Below are positions 27,125 to 36,131 of a stretch of DNA of 64,000 nucleotides, piece after piece. The notes beneath the pieces are model-generated. The model was not told where the DNA came from. It searched no databases and saw only the letters and a program-made list of their open reading frames with translations. Both the position numbers and the translations under genes were made by a program. Each line of letters starts with the position of its first letter. Within the stretch, counting starts at the first letter, position 1. The stretch is from positions 124,001 to 188,000 of the forward strand of contig CACXPX010000002.1 of NCBI GenBank assembly GCA_902769705.1, written 5' to 3'. The stretch is from an uncultured Prevotellaceae bacterium (GTDB lineage Bacteria > Bacteroidota > Bacteroidia > Bacteroidales > Bacteroidaceae).

Positions 27125-27931
27125 CTATTCCAAGCCGTAGATAGCAACCACATTCTTCCAGTTGCCAGGCAGTTCGTTGGCTAACCGCGTCGCCATTTCC
27201 TCGCCATCGCTATCATCACGCAAGGAGAATTTGTCGCTCACGTTGTTGGCAGCATACTGGCTGGGGTCAGAGACGCAAAACAGTTTCTCCTTCGTTTTCA
27301 GTTCGCCACCATCCCATGCACCGCGCGTCACAACAAACAAGCAATACGAGGCGCTACCACCCTCATAGACCGATTTTGTGCCAGGCTCCAGCATAAAGCC
27401 CTGCAACGATGGCTCACCCAACGTTCCGATACGCTCAAACTTCTCGTTCGCCGAGTTCCACACCAATAGCGTGCTATATGTGCGCGACTCGCCCGGGCCG
27501 ATGAAGATGTCGGTCAGACCATCGAAGTTCGCATCCATGAACCTCACAGGAATATCGCCGCCAGCAGCCACCAGCGCACCCTCCTTACCCTCCACCGTCT
27601 GCAACAGCTTGCCGTCGTAATAAATCTCCGCCTTCGTATTGTCGTCAACCAACACCACCTTTAGGTGCTTGTCCGTCTGCGGGCATTGCCCCAACGCAAT
27701 CAAGCCCTCGCCGTCGGTTTCAATCTTCGGAGCGGCCATGAATACATCCTTTGCATCTTCGACCGATGGAGCTTCCACCTTCTCCTGAGCATCAGCAATT
27801 GTTTCGCTACCACCGCCTTCTGATGCTTTCGGAGAAGCATTGCATCCCATTAAACACAACAGCGCGAACGCTGCCAATAGTCCAACCGAAGCGCGATTCC
27901 GCTTCGGCATCTTCATTTCTTTCTTTTTCAT
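27125..27931 (-). CDS. Lipoprotein with FG-GAP-like repeat
   Basis: A 268-residue predicted lipoprotein: basic N-terminus, hydrophobic stretch, lipobox LCLMGC with the modified cysteine near residue 30, then a Ser/Gly/Glu-rich linker. The middle part contains VRFMDANFDGLTDIFIG, the calcium-loop pattern of FG-GAP/VCBS propeller blades, but only one clear copy is visible. No enzyme motif is seen. It lies 55 bp downstream of the M6 protease gene and may share its transcript. Function unknown; surface or periplasmic binding is plausible. Confidence 0.72.
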   Translation of the reverse strand: MKKKEMKMPKRNRASVGLLAAFALLCLMGCNASPKASEGGGSETIADAQEKVEAPSVEDAKDVFMAAPKIETDGEGLIALGQCPQTDKHLKVVLVDDNTKAEIYYDGKLLQTVEGKEGALVAAGGDIPVRFMDANFDGLTDIFIGPGESRTYSTLLVWNSANEKFERIGTLGEPSLQGFMLEPGTKSVYEGGSASYCLFVVTRGAWDGGELKTKEKLFCVSDPSQYAANNVSDKFSLRDDSDGEEMATRLANELPGNWKNVVAIYGLE

Positions 27932-27986
27932 GTTAATTCAGTATTAGGAATATCATTTATCTATCAAAAGACATTTCTATGAACGA

Positions 27987-30725
27987 TTATTTCACCACAT
28001 ACTTCTTACCACCCATTATATATATTCCCTTTGGCAATTGATGGATAGAAACGTTTTGCAACCTACGACCCGATAAGTCATAGATGACAGATGGGTGATG
28101 AATAAAGGGTGATGGAAGTCCGTTGACACCCGTCGTTGTGACAATCTCCTTATAGAGCGTCACATCTTGCTGCGTTCCCATATAACAACAGAATCGCAAT
28201 CCATTCGAAGATTTGTTATATTGCAGTTTGCGTTCAGTATTGAAAGCATTCGTAATGCCATCCGTCGCACTAACAATCCACAATGTTCCAGCGTCAGATG
28301 CATCATCGGTCACATAAAGATAGTTGTTGCTCTTCGTTCCGGCAGGCTTGTCGTATTGCAGGTAGCCATCGCCCAACTTCATTAACCACCTTCCGTTGCC
28401 GCCATCCAACAGCGCCACCGTTGCTGCACCAACCTTTGTGTTGTCGATGATGTTGTTTTCAATACCAACATCAACCTTGCCACCAATATTATTAGCCACA
28501 CCACTCAGCGCCACACCAGCGGTTTCCGATGCCTGGTAGACAATCAGATAGTTGCGATTAGGTTCCAAGTCGGAATTACTCTCCACAAGCTTGAACTTTC
28601 CTTCTCCAGCAACCACATCTCCACCCGAGGGGTCGATTACGGGATCAACAGGCGTTTCACCGCCACCACCTTGTGAGGACTCGCTCACATAGAGCACTGC
28701 CGCTGACTGCGCACTCATATAGTTCAAGAAGCGGGGCACGTCCTTGTTGTATTGAATCTTGCCAAAGTCCTCGCTCTCCACGATGAACCCTTCGGCACTC
28801 ATCGAATAGTTAATCTCCCAAACAGGCGATGCTGTGCCGGCATATTGCAACCTGCGGTCTTCGTAAGTCGTGAGATATTCGCCAGCTGCATTCATCAACG
28901 AATAGCCGGCAGCATTCCCGCCTAACATAAACACCGCAACCTCGGTTGGGTCGATAACAACCGTACCGTCTCCCAATTCCACCTCAACAGCTTCCAAATA
29001 CTTGGAATTCAATTCGCCAGCTGCCACACCAGCAGCCTCGTTTACGAGGATATAATGGTTGCCGACAGCTATCTGTCCTTCATCTGTCACCTTCACAAAC
29101 GTATTGTCATCAGTAGGTTCAACTATTTCGCCACCCGTGTTCACCAAGTAACTGAACGTGATTGTTCCGTCATCGTTCTTCGTGATGTTATAGACTGGCT
29201 TAGCGGTCAATCTGGAACCATTATAGAGCGGCAAGCTTGTGATGTTGTTCTTCCCGTTTCCATAGAGATTGCCTTGCGAACCAGAATAATACATCTTCTC
29301 GCCATCAGCGGTGATAACCATCGCGCGTTTCTTTTTCTTGACGTTGTTCAGAGTGTTCTCGTCCCATTCAAAACGGTCGTAGGCAAAGCGAGTCAGCAAC
29401 AAACCGCTACCCATGTCAGCGGGATACCACGTACCAGGCTGACGGTTCTCCAAAATGAAATACTCTTTCTGCGAGTTCCTGATTAATACAGCTGGATTTC
29501 CATCCTCATCATTAATATTATCCAGCGTCACATCGCCCTCCTCGGTCAGTTCGGGAATGTCGAGCCAACCCAAATAGCTGCGCTCGTAGGCGTTATAACC
29601 GACAGGCGAACGAGAGTCTTTCACGTATGCTCCAGTATCCATAATCGACCAGTTGCTCAACCCATCATCAAAGCTATAACTATAGTTTGTGCAATAAAAA
29701 TCGGGCAAACCCAACGCATGGCCGAATTCATGGCAGAACACACCCATTCCCATCAGCGAGCCATCGTAATATAGTTCGTTGCCTACAAAGTAGGAATTGA
29801 AATGCACGCCCTCAATATCTTCGTCGATATCGAATTCGCAAGGCCAAATGTAGTCTTCACCATCATCGTCTTCAGTAGCTTCGCCAGGACCTGCATAAAG
29901 AATGCTCACCAATGGGACACTATCATTTACCGCATACTTGCTGAAATCCACACCTTTTTCAACCGCCTTCTTGACGGATTCAACCACAAAGAAATTGTCT
30001 TCGGCCAATCCCACATCGCAGTCTTTATATTCGCCGCTGGTGATGTTCTTACCATAATCAGCATAAGCCTTGTCGAGCGTCACAGTGCCCACAATGTCGA
30101 ACGTAGGGATAAACATTCCACGACTCTGGCTCTTGAAATAATCGCGCACCGAACCCACGCACAAGTTTTCCTCTGCATAGCCCTCTTGGTTGTAATAGCG
30201 GTTCATCTTGGCTTTTGTGGTGGTCGACTTGAACTTCAAATCCTTGAACTGCACCATAATAACGGGAATGGTGTATTCTCCGATGCTGTTCACAGCCCCC
30301 ATTCCACTTTGTCCGTATTTGCCCAATCCGTCTTCAGTAGATGCGTAGCAGGCAGGCCGCTTCGGCGAACGGCGGCGTTGGGCCTTCTTCTTCACGGCAG
30401 CATTTTCAGGTTGCAAAGCATGCGATTCCACATAAGCAACCTCTGAAGCCGAGCGGTCGGCCTCGTTGTGAGCCATCACGTTGCCAGCCACAAGGTTACC
30501 TGCCCTATCTAGAACAGCATAGCACAAGTCGCCTTGGCCGTTCTTCACCACCACACGGTTGTCGAGTGTAGTATAGAAAGCCAAGTGGCCGTCGCCATTC
30601 TTATAAACCATCACTTGAGTACCGTCGCTTTGTGTTACGGGAAACGCAACATGACGCGGCCGGATGGCTTCAACCTGCAAAGCCAACGACAACAACAACA
30701 GCGAAAGAACGAACAGTCTTTTCAT
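27987..30725 (-). CDS. Secreted M6-family metalloprotease with T9SS-type tail
   Basis: A 912-residue zinc protease. The signal peptide is MKRLFVLSLLLLSLALQVEA. The zinc motif HEFGHALGLPD places His332, Glu333 and His336 and matches the M6 (immune inhibitor A-like) signature HExxHxxGxxD. Two beta-rich modules of about 130 residues follow (FVKVTDEGQIAVGNHYILVN and FKLVESNSDLEPNRNYLIVY), resembling those in other Prevotella secreted proteins. The C-terminus, VIYDLSGRRL...KGIYIMGGKKYVVK, is a T9SS-like sorting tail. The frame is open to 30812, but the signal peptide begins at 30725 and the promoter at 30784-30813 lies in the extension. It would digest extracellular proteins. Confidence 0.9.
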   Translation of the reverse strand: MKRLFVLSLLLLSLALQVEAIRPRHVAFPVTQSDGTQVMVYKNGDGHLAFYTTLDNRVVVKNGQGDLCYAVLDRAGNLVAGNVMAHNEADRSASEVAYVESHALQPENAAVKKKAQRRRSPKRPACYASTEDGLGKYGQSGMGAVNSIGEYTIPVIMVQFKDLKFKSTTTKAKMNRYYNQEGYAEENLCVGSVRDYFKSQSRGMFIPTFDIVGTVTLDKAYADYGKNITSGEYKDCDVGLAEDNFFVVESVKKAVEKGVDFSKYAVNDSVPLVSILYAGPGEATEDDDGEDYIWPCEFDIDEDIEGVHFNSYFVGNELYYDGSLMGMGVFCHEFGHALGLPDFYCTNYSYSFDDGLSNWSIMDTGAYVKDSRSPVGYNAYERSYLGWLDIPELTEEGDVTLDNINDEDGNPAVLIRNSQKEYFILENRQPGTWYPADMGSGLLLTRFAYDRFEWDENTLNNVKKKKRAMVITADGEKMYYSGSQGNLYGNGKNNITSLPLYNGSRLTAKPVYNITKNDDGTITFSYLVNTGGEIVEPTDDNTFVKVTDEGQIAVGNHYILVNEAAGVAAGELNSKYLEAVEVELGDGTVVIDPTEVAVFMLGGNAAGYSLMNAAGEYLTTYEDRRLQYAGTASPVWEINYSMSAEGFIVESEDFGKIQYNKDVPRFLNYMSAQSAAVLYVSESSQGGGGETPVDPVIDPSGGDVVAGEGKFKLVESNSDLEPNRNYLIVYQASETAGVALSGVANNIGGKVDVGIENNIIDNTKVGAATVALLDGGNGRWLMKLGDGYLQYDKPAGTKSNNYLYVTDDASDAGTLWIVSATDGITNAFNTERKLQYNKSSNGLRFCCYMGTQQDVTLYKEIVTTTGVNGLPSPFIHHPSVIYDLSGRRLQNVSIHQLPKGIYIMGGKKYVVK

Positions 30726-30783
30726 CGTATATTTAGAATTAACTAGTTTATTTTCACAAAAGAGTGTTTTCATCATTTTGATG

Positions 30784-30813
30784 CAAAGATACAAATAAAA
30801 ACTGATTTGCAAA
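30784..30813 (-). promoter_or_regulatory. Promoter of the M6 protease gene
   Basis: On the minus strand: TTTG (30810-30813), 18-bp spacer, TATCTTTG (30784-30791). The -7 box is a full match; the spacer is one base short of the usual 19-21. Supports a start at 30725. Confidence 0.55.
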
Positions 30814-31010
30814 TGGATTTGCCTTTGTTTTTTGGCTTCTCTATGCTCTTTTCCTCTCTGCTTCTATTGTCCATATCATTGCTTTCACAGCTTTTTTCTT
30901 ATGAAAAACCACGACAAATTTTTGTCGACTTTTCCGTGCAATCTAGAAAAGAGATGTGTAAAGAATTATTACTTTCCTGCTTTTCCGTCTTCACTTTCGA
31001 CTGGCAAATT

Positions 31011-31142
31011 TGTCACTTGTGGCTTCTGAGGGTGTCATTTGTGGTCTTTGACCTTGTCATTTGCGGCATCTGAGTCGCTCATTTGCCACAAGTGAGAGCC
31101 TCAAAGCATAGCTCTGACAACCCAAAAGCATCGTTTTTGTGG
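31011..31142. repeat. 22-bp-unit array C (6 units)
   Basis: Six gap-free 22-bp units start at 31011, 31033, 31055, 31077, 31099 and 31121. Cores: GTCACTTGTGGCTTCTGAG, GTCATTTGTGGTCTTTGAC, GTCATTTGCGGCATCTGAG, CTCATTTGCCACAAGTGAG, TCAAAGCATAGCTCTGAC and CAAAAGCATCGTTTTTG. Compared with array B, GCGGC and GTGGC have swapped between units 1 and 3 while positions 2, 5 and 6 stay the same. Confidence 0.75.
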
Positions 31143-31158
31143 GTCAATAAAGTGTAAG

Positions 31159-31192
31159 AAAAACGGAAGCCGTTGAATATCAACGACTTCCG
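31159..31192 (-). terminator. Hairpin in repeat C, likely terminator for the GH43 gene
   Basis: CGGAAG-C-CGTTGA (31164-31176) pairs with TCAACG-A-CTTCCG (31180-31192), loop ATA, with TTTTT after it on the minus strand (31159-31163). The stem is identical to that of copy B while the loop differs. Confidence 0.65.
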
Positions 31193-31310
31193 AAAATATC
31201 AAATTTTGGCCTTTTTCGCACCAAAATCTTTTCTGTTTCAAAAAGATGCCCGTATTTAGGGGGTGAAATTCAGAATTATATTTACAACCAGCAACCTCGG
31301 AAGGCCTTTT

Positions 31311-34300
31311 TCATTCTGCTGTTTTCACAATTTTCATAGCGCGCATCTGTCCGTTGGCAGTAGCTTCTCGGCGAATATAGATGCCGGGAGTGGTGGGGGC
31401 CTTCTGTCCCAACGAACGTCCATCTATAGTGAAATACGTAGCTGTAGCTGCATCTTGCCCTGAGACGATTGGCTGTTGTTGAATGCCAGCCCATTGTTTC
31501 TCGATGTCGATGCTGACGGGGTTGATGCCTCGACGTGTGGGCGTCACTTGCTGGATGGTGCCATCGGCGTTGAAGGTCAATCGGTCGATACACACTTCGC
31601 GGTGAGTGCCGGGACCGTTGTTCAGATAAGAGCGATTGATGCGGTGATAGACAATGTACCAATCGTCGGTTCCTGGAATGTTGATGATAGAGTTGTGTCC
31701 CGTTCCATAGATCTGGTGGTTGGGGTCTTGGATGATGACAATGGGCTCCTTAGCCACACGAATGGGGCCTGTAGGACTAGTGCTCGTTCCGTAGGCCACA
31801 TGATAGTTGGCAGCCCCCGTATCATCGACGCTCCAAAGGAAATAGTATAGGCCGTTACGATAGAACACGTAGGTGCCTTCGCGGTAAGCATAGTCAGCAA
31901 GAGTGCCACCCGTAGGCGTGATGGTGAACTCGGGTCCTACGCTGAGCATGTCGTCGGCAAGCAAACGGTAGTGCATCAGTCCGTTGCCATAATAGAAATA
32001 GGTCTGACCGCTCACGGGGTCGGTGAACACATCGGAGTCAATCATCTGTCCGCCGCTGGTTTCAGTGAACAGGGGTGCGACAGAAGCCTTGAAAGGTCCT
32101 GTGGGACTGTCAGCAACGGCCACGCCCAACGTCTTCTTACCTGCCGATGGGTTTTGTCCACTAAAGTAGAAGAAGTATTTCCATGCTCCGTCCACCAGTT
32201 TCTCTTCTATGCAGGGTGCCCAAGCGTTGCCTGTAGCCCACGGCACCTGCGAGGTGGAGAGGTCTAGGAAGGTGCCCTCGTTGGTGAAGTGCACAAGGTC
32301 GGGCGACGAGAATACGTCGAACGAGAATCCGCCCCAACCGTCATAACCGTCGGTGGTGGGATAGATGTAGAAGCGTCCTGTCTGTTGTGAGAACAGCACT
32401 TCGGGGTCGGCATGGAATCCGGGGATAACAGGGTTGGCCTCAGCAGTGACCTCGACACGGTAGGTGCGACTCGTCACACCGTTCGACACCACGTAAGCGA
32501 CTGGTCCTTGGGTGAAGTCTTGCGGACCAATAGGAGTGATTGTGCTTCCCACAGACACGGTTAGTTGCGGGTCAAAAGCACTAAGGTCGGCATCGGGGCT
32601 TACTGGAATAGTGACATTGGTACCCGCGATGAGAATGTTCTCTTGCTTGGCAAAACGGCTGGCAGACCCTTCGATAGTGGTTCTCAGGTTGGCAGTCGGG
32701 AACGCTTCGAGCAAGGCCTGCGTCTCTTCAGGTGTGATGGGGATTACGGTTCCGTGGCGCGGGGTGAAGGCACCGGTAGTCTCGGTGTTCTTGACGAACG
32801 TGAAATGCTCAAGGTCGGTAGAAGAGCAGAACTGATAGTGCTTGTTGTCATAACAGTCGTACATCAGAATCCACTCGTCGCTGTTGATGCGTTTGAAAAC
32901 GCCAGCACCTTCAACACGCTCCGTCGTCTGCTGCAGGGTTTCGGACGGCTTGCCCCATTGACTTCCATTTGGTTGTCCAGGTAGTGGCGTAAGTCGAGAG
33001 GCGGTTACCTTGCAGATTCCTCCCTGCCCCTCGTTCTTGTAGAATCCGTGGTAGAGGGAATCGTTTTCGTTGAAGACGATATCCATGTCGATGGTGGCCG
33101 AGCCGCGATCGTAGAAGAAGGTAGGTGGGCCGAGGAGGTCGGTGAAGTCGTCGTTGGCGTAGCAATAGAAGTCTTTGTCGTAGGGGGCGGTGTTGTCGGT
33201 AGTGAGGATGGAGAAGTAGACCATCAGTCGTCCACGTGTGCCGTCGGCGTTCTCATAGTCGGGGTCCCATATGGTTTCGGGTGCCCACACGCGTGTGACC
33301 TTAGCAAAGGTGGTGCCGGCATACTTGTCGGGGAAGTTCACACGACTGTGCGTCCAATGTATGAGGTCCTTAGACTTCATCATGACGAGACCACGGTTGC
33401 TGTCCCACCCTTGTGCTGACCGCATGTCGGTGCAGACCATGTAGAACATGCCATCAGGTGCGCGCAGAACATGCGGGTCGCGCACGCCCTGCTTGAGAGA
33501 TATGGTGTCGCTAGAGACGACCATCCTTCCATTATTGATGGGCGTGTAGTTGTAGCCGTCGGTGGAGAGGGCGTAATAGATGTTCTCGTCTTGGTTGGAG
33601 GGGAAATAGACGAAGAGATAGGCCGAATAGGGCTCCTGTTCGTGCAGTCGTACGGGGAAGACATGCTGCTGCCGCTCGTTGTTTTTAATGACAGTAGCGA
33701 TGAGGTTGACCGTCTTGTAGCCTTCACCAGTGGCAGGTAGTTTCATCACGCGCCCGTCATCGGTGAGCCATTCGGGGTCTTCGGACTTCCAAAGGACGAC
33801 GGTACCCTTCTCGCCTGTAGTGGGCAAGGTGATGTTGCCATAAACGTTGTTCAATCGCAACTTTGAGCGTAATTGGGCGATAGCATATTCCACCGACTCG
33901 GCATCGGTCATCTCGGGAATAACTCCCACCTCAAAGTACAACGTGTCGGCGCATTTGCCTCCGGAAAGGCAAGTGGCAGAGAAATAGGCGGTGAGGACGG
34001 CGTGAGCAATAGGGTTGCCTGCGCGCGGACGGGTGATGTGTCCGTCGGCGGTGATGACCTTGCTGTCGCTGGTCTCCCAAGTGATGTTGATTCGTCCTTT
34101 GTAGATGCGTGGCAAGTAGATGTTGTCTGACAAAGCACTGACATCGCCAAGGGTGAAGGCACGCATATCCTTCAGCAGCGCTAAGGAGTCTTCGTAGGCG
34201 CGTTGCACCTGTCGGAGCGAGTCTTCGTAGGCATTGAGCCGTGTGGCACCCTCACGGAGTGTGGGAATGTTGGTGGCAGCGAAGTCGCTAATGAGGAAGT

Positions 34301-34946
34301 TTGCATATTTTGCACCTTGTAACGTAGCACCATCGAATCCTCGCCCAAGAGAGAGGTGAGAGGTGAGAGGTGATACGCTAGCTGGCGAGAAACTGGTCTT
34401 AGTGGAGCGTGACACCGACTTATTCACGTAAAGGGTTGTTCGCCCAGAACGTCTAACGATGACAATGTTGTTCCATACGCCACGCTCGATGGCATCTGCC
34501 AACTGGATGGTCTCTGCGGTGGCATCGTCGCCTGTGGAGATAGTAAAACTTGACGTGGCGGCATCGAACAGTATGCCGGCTCGAGTATCATTTTTCCCAA
34601 AGAGGAACACAGGCTGGTCACCCGCAGAGGGAAGAGTGGTAGGCAGAAAGACGTTAGTGGAGATGGTATAGTCGCCATCAAGTCGGGCGAGGAACTCAGC
34701 GAGTTGCCCATCGAACTGGAACCATCCTCCCTCAGAACCGAGCTCAAGGATGTCGGTATCAGCGTATCGCGTGAGTTGTGCCCCACCTTCGAGTGTTCCA
34801 CCAAACTGTCCGCTTTGGTCAGAGGTGGAAGAGAAGTCGTAGAGCACAGTTGTGTTTTGCGCTTGAGAGGGAATTGCGATGAAAGCCACTAAAGATAGTA
34901 TGGCGAAAAATATTTTTTTCATTGTCGTTCGTATTTTTGTTTTCAT
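31311..34946 (-). CDS. Two-domain GH43 glycosidase, secreted
   Basis: About 1211 residues. The signal peptide (MKKIFFAILSLVAFIAIPSQAQ) begins at an inner ATG at 34922, eight codons after the start used here; either could be the true start. A LamG-like lectin domain (about 30-205) and an atrophied bacterial Ig domain (WETSDSKVITADGHITRPRAG) follow. GH43 domain 1 has the base Asp490 in GVRDPHVL, the WAPE motif, TIDMDIVF and the likely acid Glu in RVEGAGVF. GH43 domain 2 has Asp847 in FHADPEVL, WAPCIEEK, IDSDVFTD, YREGTYVF and GTGHNSI. The tail, ending MKIVK, is T9SS-like. Likely arabinofuranosidase/xylosidase activities on plant hemicellulose. The frame open to 35081 crosses the kor terminator and is rejected. 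Confidence 0.88.
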   Translation of the reverse strand: MKTKIRTTMKKIFFAILSLVAFIAIPSQAQNTTVLYDFSSTSDQSGQFGGTLEGGAQLTRYADTDILELGSEGGWFQFDGQLAEFLARLDGDYTISTNVFLPTTLPSAGDQPVFLFGKNDTRAGILFDAATSSFTISTGDDATAETIQLADAIERGVWNNIVIVRRSGRTTLYVNKSVSRSTKTSFSPASVSPLTSHLSLGRGFDGATLQGAKYANFLISDFAATNIPTLREGATRLNAYEDSLRQVQRAYEDSLALLKDMRAFTLGDVSALSDNIYLPRIYKGRINITWETSDSKVITADGHITRPRAGNPIAHAVLTAYFSATCLSGGKCADTLYFEVGVIPEMTDAESVEYAIAQLRSKLRLNNVYGNITLPTTGEKGTVVLWKSEDPEWLTDDGRVMKLPATGEGYKTVNLIATVIKNNERQQHVFPVRLHEQEPYSAYLFVYFPSNQDENIYYALSTDGYNYTPINNGRMVVSSDTISLKQGVRDPHVLRAPDGMFYMVCTDMRSAQGWDSNRGLVMMKSKDLIHWTHSRVNFPDKYAGTTFAKVTRVWAPETIWDPDYENADGTRGRLMVYFSILTTDNTAPYDKDFYCYANDDFTDLLGPPTFFYDRGSATIDMDIVFNENDSLYHGFYKNEGQGGICKVTASRLTPLPGQPNGSQWGKPSETLQQTTERVEGAGVFKRINSDEWILMYDCYDNKHYQFCSSTDLEHFTFVKNTETTGAFTPRHGTVIPITPEETQALLEAFPTANLRTTIEGSASRFAKQENILIAGTNVTIPVSPDADLSAFDPQLTVSVGSTITPIGPQDFTQGPVAYVVSNGVTSRTYRVEVTAEANPVIPGFHADPEVLFSQQTGRFYIYPTTDGYDGWGGFSFDVFSSPDLVHFTNEGTFLDLSTSQVPWATGNAWAPCIEEKLVDGAWKYFFYFSGQNPSAGKKTLGVAVADSPTGPFKASVAPLFTETSGGQMIDSDVFTDPVSGQTYFYYGNGLMHYRLLADDMLSVGPEFTITPTGGTLADYAYREGTYVFYRNGLYYFLWSVDDTGAANYHVAYGTSTSPTGPIRVAKEPIVIIQDPNHQIYGTGHNSIINIPGTDDWYIVYHRINRSYLNNGPGTHREVCIDRLTFNADGTIQQVTPTRRGINPVSIDIEKQWAGIQQQPIVSGQDAATATYFTIDGRSLGQKAPTTPGIYIRREATANGQMRAMKIVKTAE

Positions 34947-35010
34947 TAATATATACGATTCTATATGGGGTTTTACACGCAAAGGAAGTGATTTTTTGTA
35001 GGTGAAAGGT

Positions 35011-35046
35011 AACAAAAAACACCTTGCAGGAAGGCTGCAAGGTGTT
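35011..35046 (-). terminator. Intrinsic terminator after korB
   Basis: AACACCTTGCAG (35018-35029) pairs perfectly with CTGCAAGGTGTT (35035-35046) around a 5-nt loop. On the minus strand it is followed by a T-rich run (complement of 35011-35017). It ends the korAB transcript 20 bp past the stop codon and separates it from the GH43 gene. Confidence 0.85.
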
Positions 35047-35065
35047 AGATGGGCGTTAGTTTTGT

Positions 35066-36073
35066 CTATTTCACTTCCCATGTGTCCTGCGTCTGGAGCA
35101 GTTCCATGAAGTTGTGATAGGGTTTCTTGGCACTTATTTCGTCTATTTGCGCATGCACAGCCTGATCGTAGGTGGGTGCTGCAACATCGCGAATGACACC
35201 GAGTGCGATGGGGAAACCTTCTTCAAGGTCCATTGTGGCAAGTTTCTGCTGGAGCGTAGTGTCCGCACAATGAGCATCGTGTACGAGGATGTCATCGAGC
35301 GTGATGCCGTTCTCACCGACTTTCACCACTTTGAGAGCGAATCCATCTTGCATGAGACCGTATTCGTTGTTTTCGCCAAAAAGCAGTTTCTCGCCATGTC
35401 GCACATAGATGGCGTTGCGTTTGCGCCCGTCCTTAGTATAGATGGGATCGTAGCAACCATTGTTGAAGATAACGCAGTTTTGCAGAATCTCGCATACGGC
35501 GGCACCCTTATGCTGTTGTGCGGCTTTAAGAATCTCTACCGTTTCGTTGCCATCGTTGGCTACAGAGCGTGCGAAGAACGTTCCACGTGCGCCAAAGGCG
35601 AGCTCGGCAGGGCGGAAAGGATCTTCGACAGTGCCATAGGGAGACGATTTGGAAACGAATCCGCGCGGGCTGGTAGGACTGTACTGTCCTTTCGTGAGTC
35701 CGTAGATACGATTGTTGAGGAGCACGATATTGATGTCGATGTTGCGCCTCATGGCATGTATAAAGTGGTTTCCGCCGATGGCAAGCCCATCACCATCACC
35801 GCTGATTTGCCAAATGGTAAGGTCAGGGTTGACAACTTTAGCTCCTGTGGCGATAGCAGCAGCACGTCCGTGAATGGTCTGCATAGCGTAAGTGTTCACA
35901 TAATAGGGCAGTCGGCTGCTGCATCCGATGCCGCTGATAACGGCAGTCTGATAAGGTGGTACGCCGATTTCAGCCATTGCCTTGTGGAGGCTGGCGAGGA
36001 AGAAGTGGTCGCCGCATCCGGGACACCATCGTGGTTGTCCCTTTTTGAAGTCTTGTGGTGTATATTGTTGCAT
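35066..36073 (-). CDS. korB: 2-oxoacid:ferredoxin oxidoreductase, beta subunit
   Basis: A 335-residue thiamine-pyrophosphate subunit. The N-terminal WCPGCGDHFF is the CxxC of the beta subunit. The TPP/Mg motif is GDGDGLAIGGNHFIHAMRRN with NNRIYGLTKGQ after it. With the alpha subunit it oxidises 2-oxoglutarate (most likely) to succinyl-CoA and reduces ferredoxin, or runs in reverse for carbon fixation, as in anaerobic Bacteroidales. Lacking separate delta and gamma genes, this is the two-subunit KorAB type. It begins 58 bp after korA. Confidence 0.92.
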   Translation of the reverse strand: MQQYTPQDFKKGQPRWCPGCGDHFFLASLHKAMAEIGVPPYQTAVISGIGCSSRLPYYVNTYAMQTIHGRAAAIATGAKVVNPDLTIWQISGDGDGLAIGGNHFIHAMRRNIDINIVLLNNRIYGLTKGQYSPTSPRGFVSKSSPYGTVEDPFRPAELAFGARGTFFARSVANDGNETVEILKAAQQHKGAAVCEILQNCVIFNNGCYDPIYTKDGRKRNAIYVRHGEKLLFGENNEYGLMQDGFALKVVKVGENGITLDDILVHDAHCADTTLQQKLATMDLEEGFPIALGVIRDVAAPTYDQAVHAQIDEISAKKPYHNFMELLQTQDTWEVK

Positions 36074-36131
36074 ATTGCTTTTTTGTTTAGGATGATAATA
36101 CAGGAATGATTTCCTTAGATGTTATGGATAT

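Larger units (their letters stand above)
30904..31294. repeat. Long intergenic repeat, copy C (about 390 bp)
   Basis: Second copy of the element at 20030-20418, same orientation and order of landmarks. It lies between the GH43 stop codon (31311) and the M6 protease promoter. Differences from copy B are mostly single substitutions, including paired changes such as TCACTTGTGGC in unit 1 with GCCACAAGTGA in unit 4, which are perfectly complementary over 11 bp here but not in copy B. No credible gene was found in the 30814-31310 gap; the open frames crossing it are repeat shadows. Confidence 0.8.

Noticed and set aside
30807..31073. Open frames on the plus strand within repeat C
   Set aside because: They run through the promoter of the M6 gene and the repeat, are not open in copy B, and show no protein family.
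34947..35081. Upstream extension of the GH43 gene to 35081
   Set aside because: It would cross the korB terminator hairpin and overlap the korB end; the signal peptide begins at the inner ATGs (34946 or 34922).
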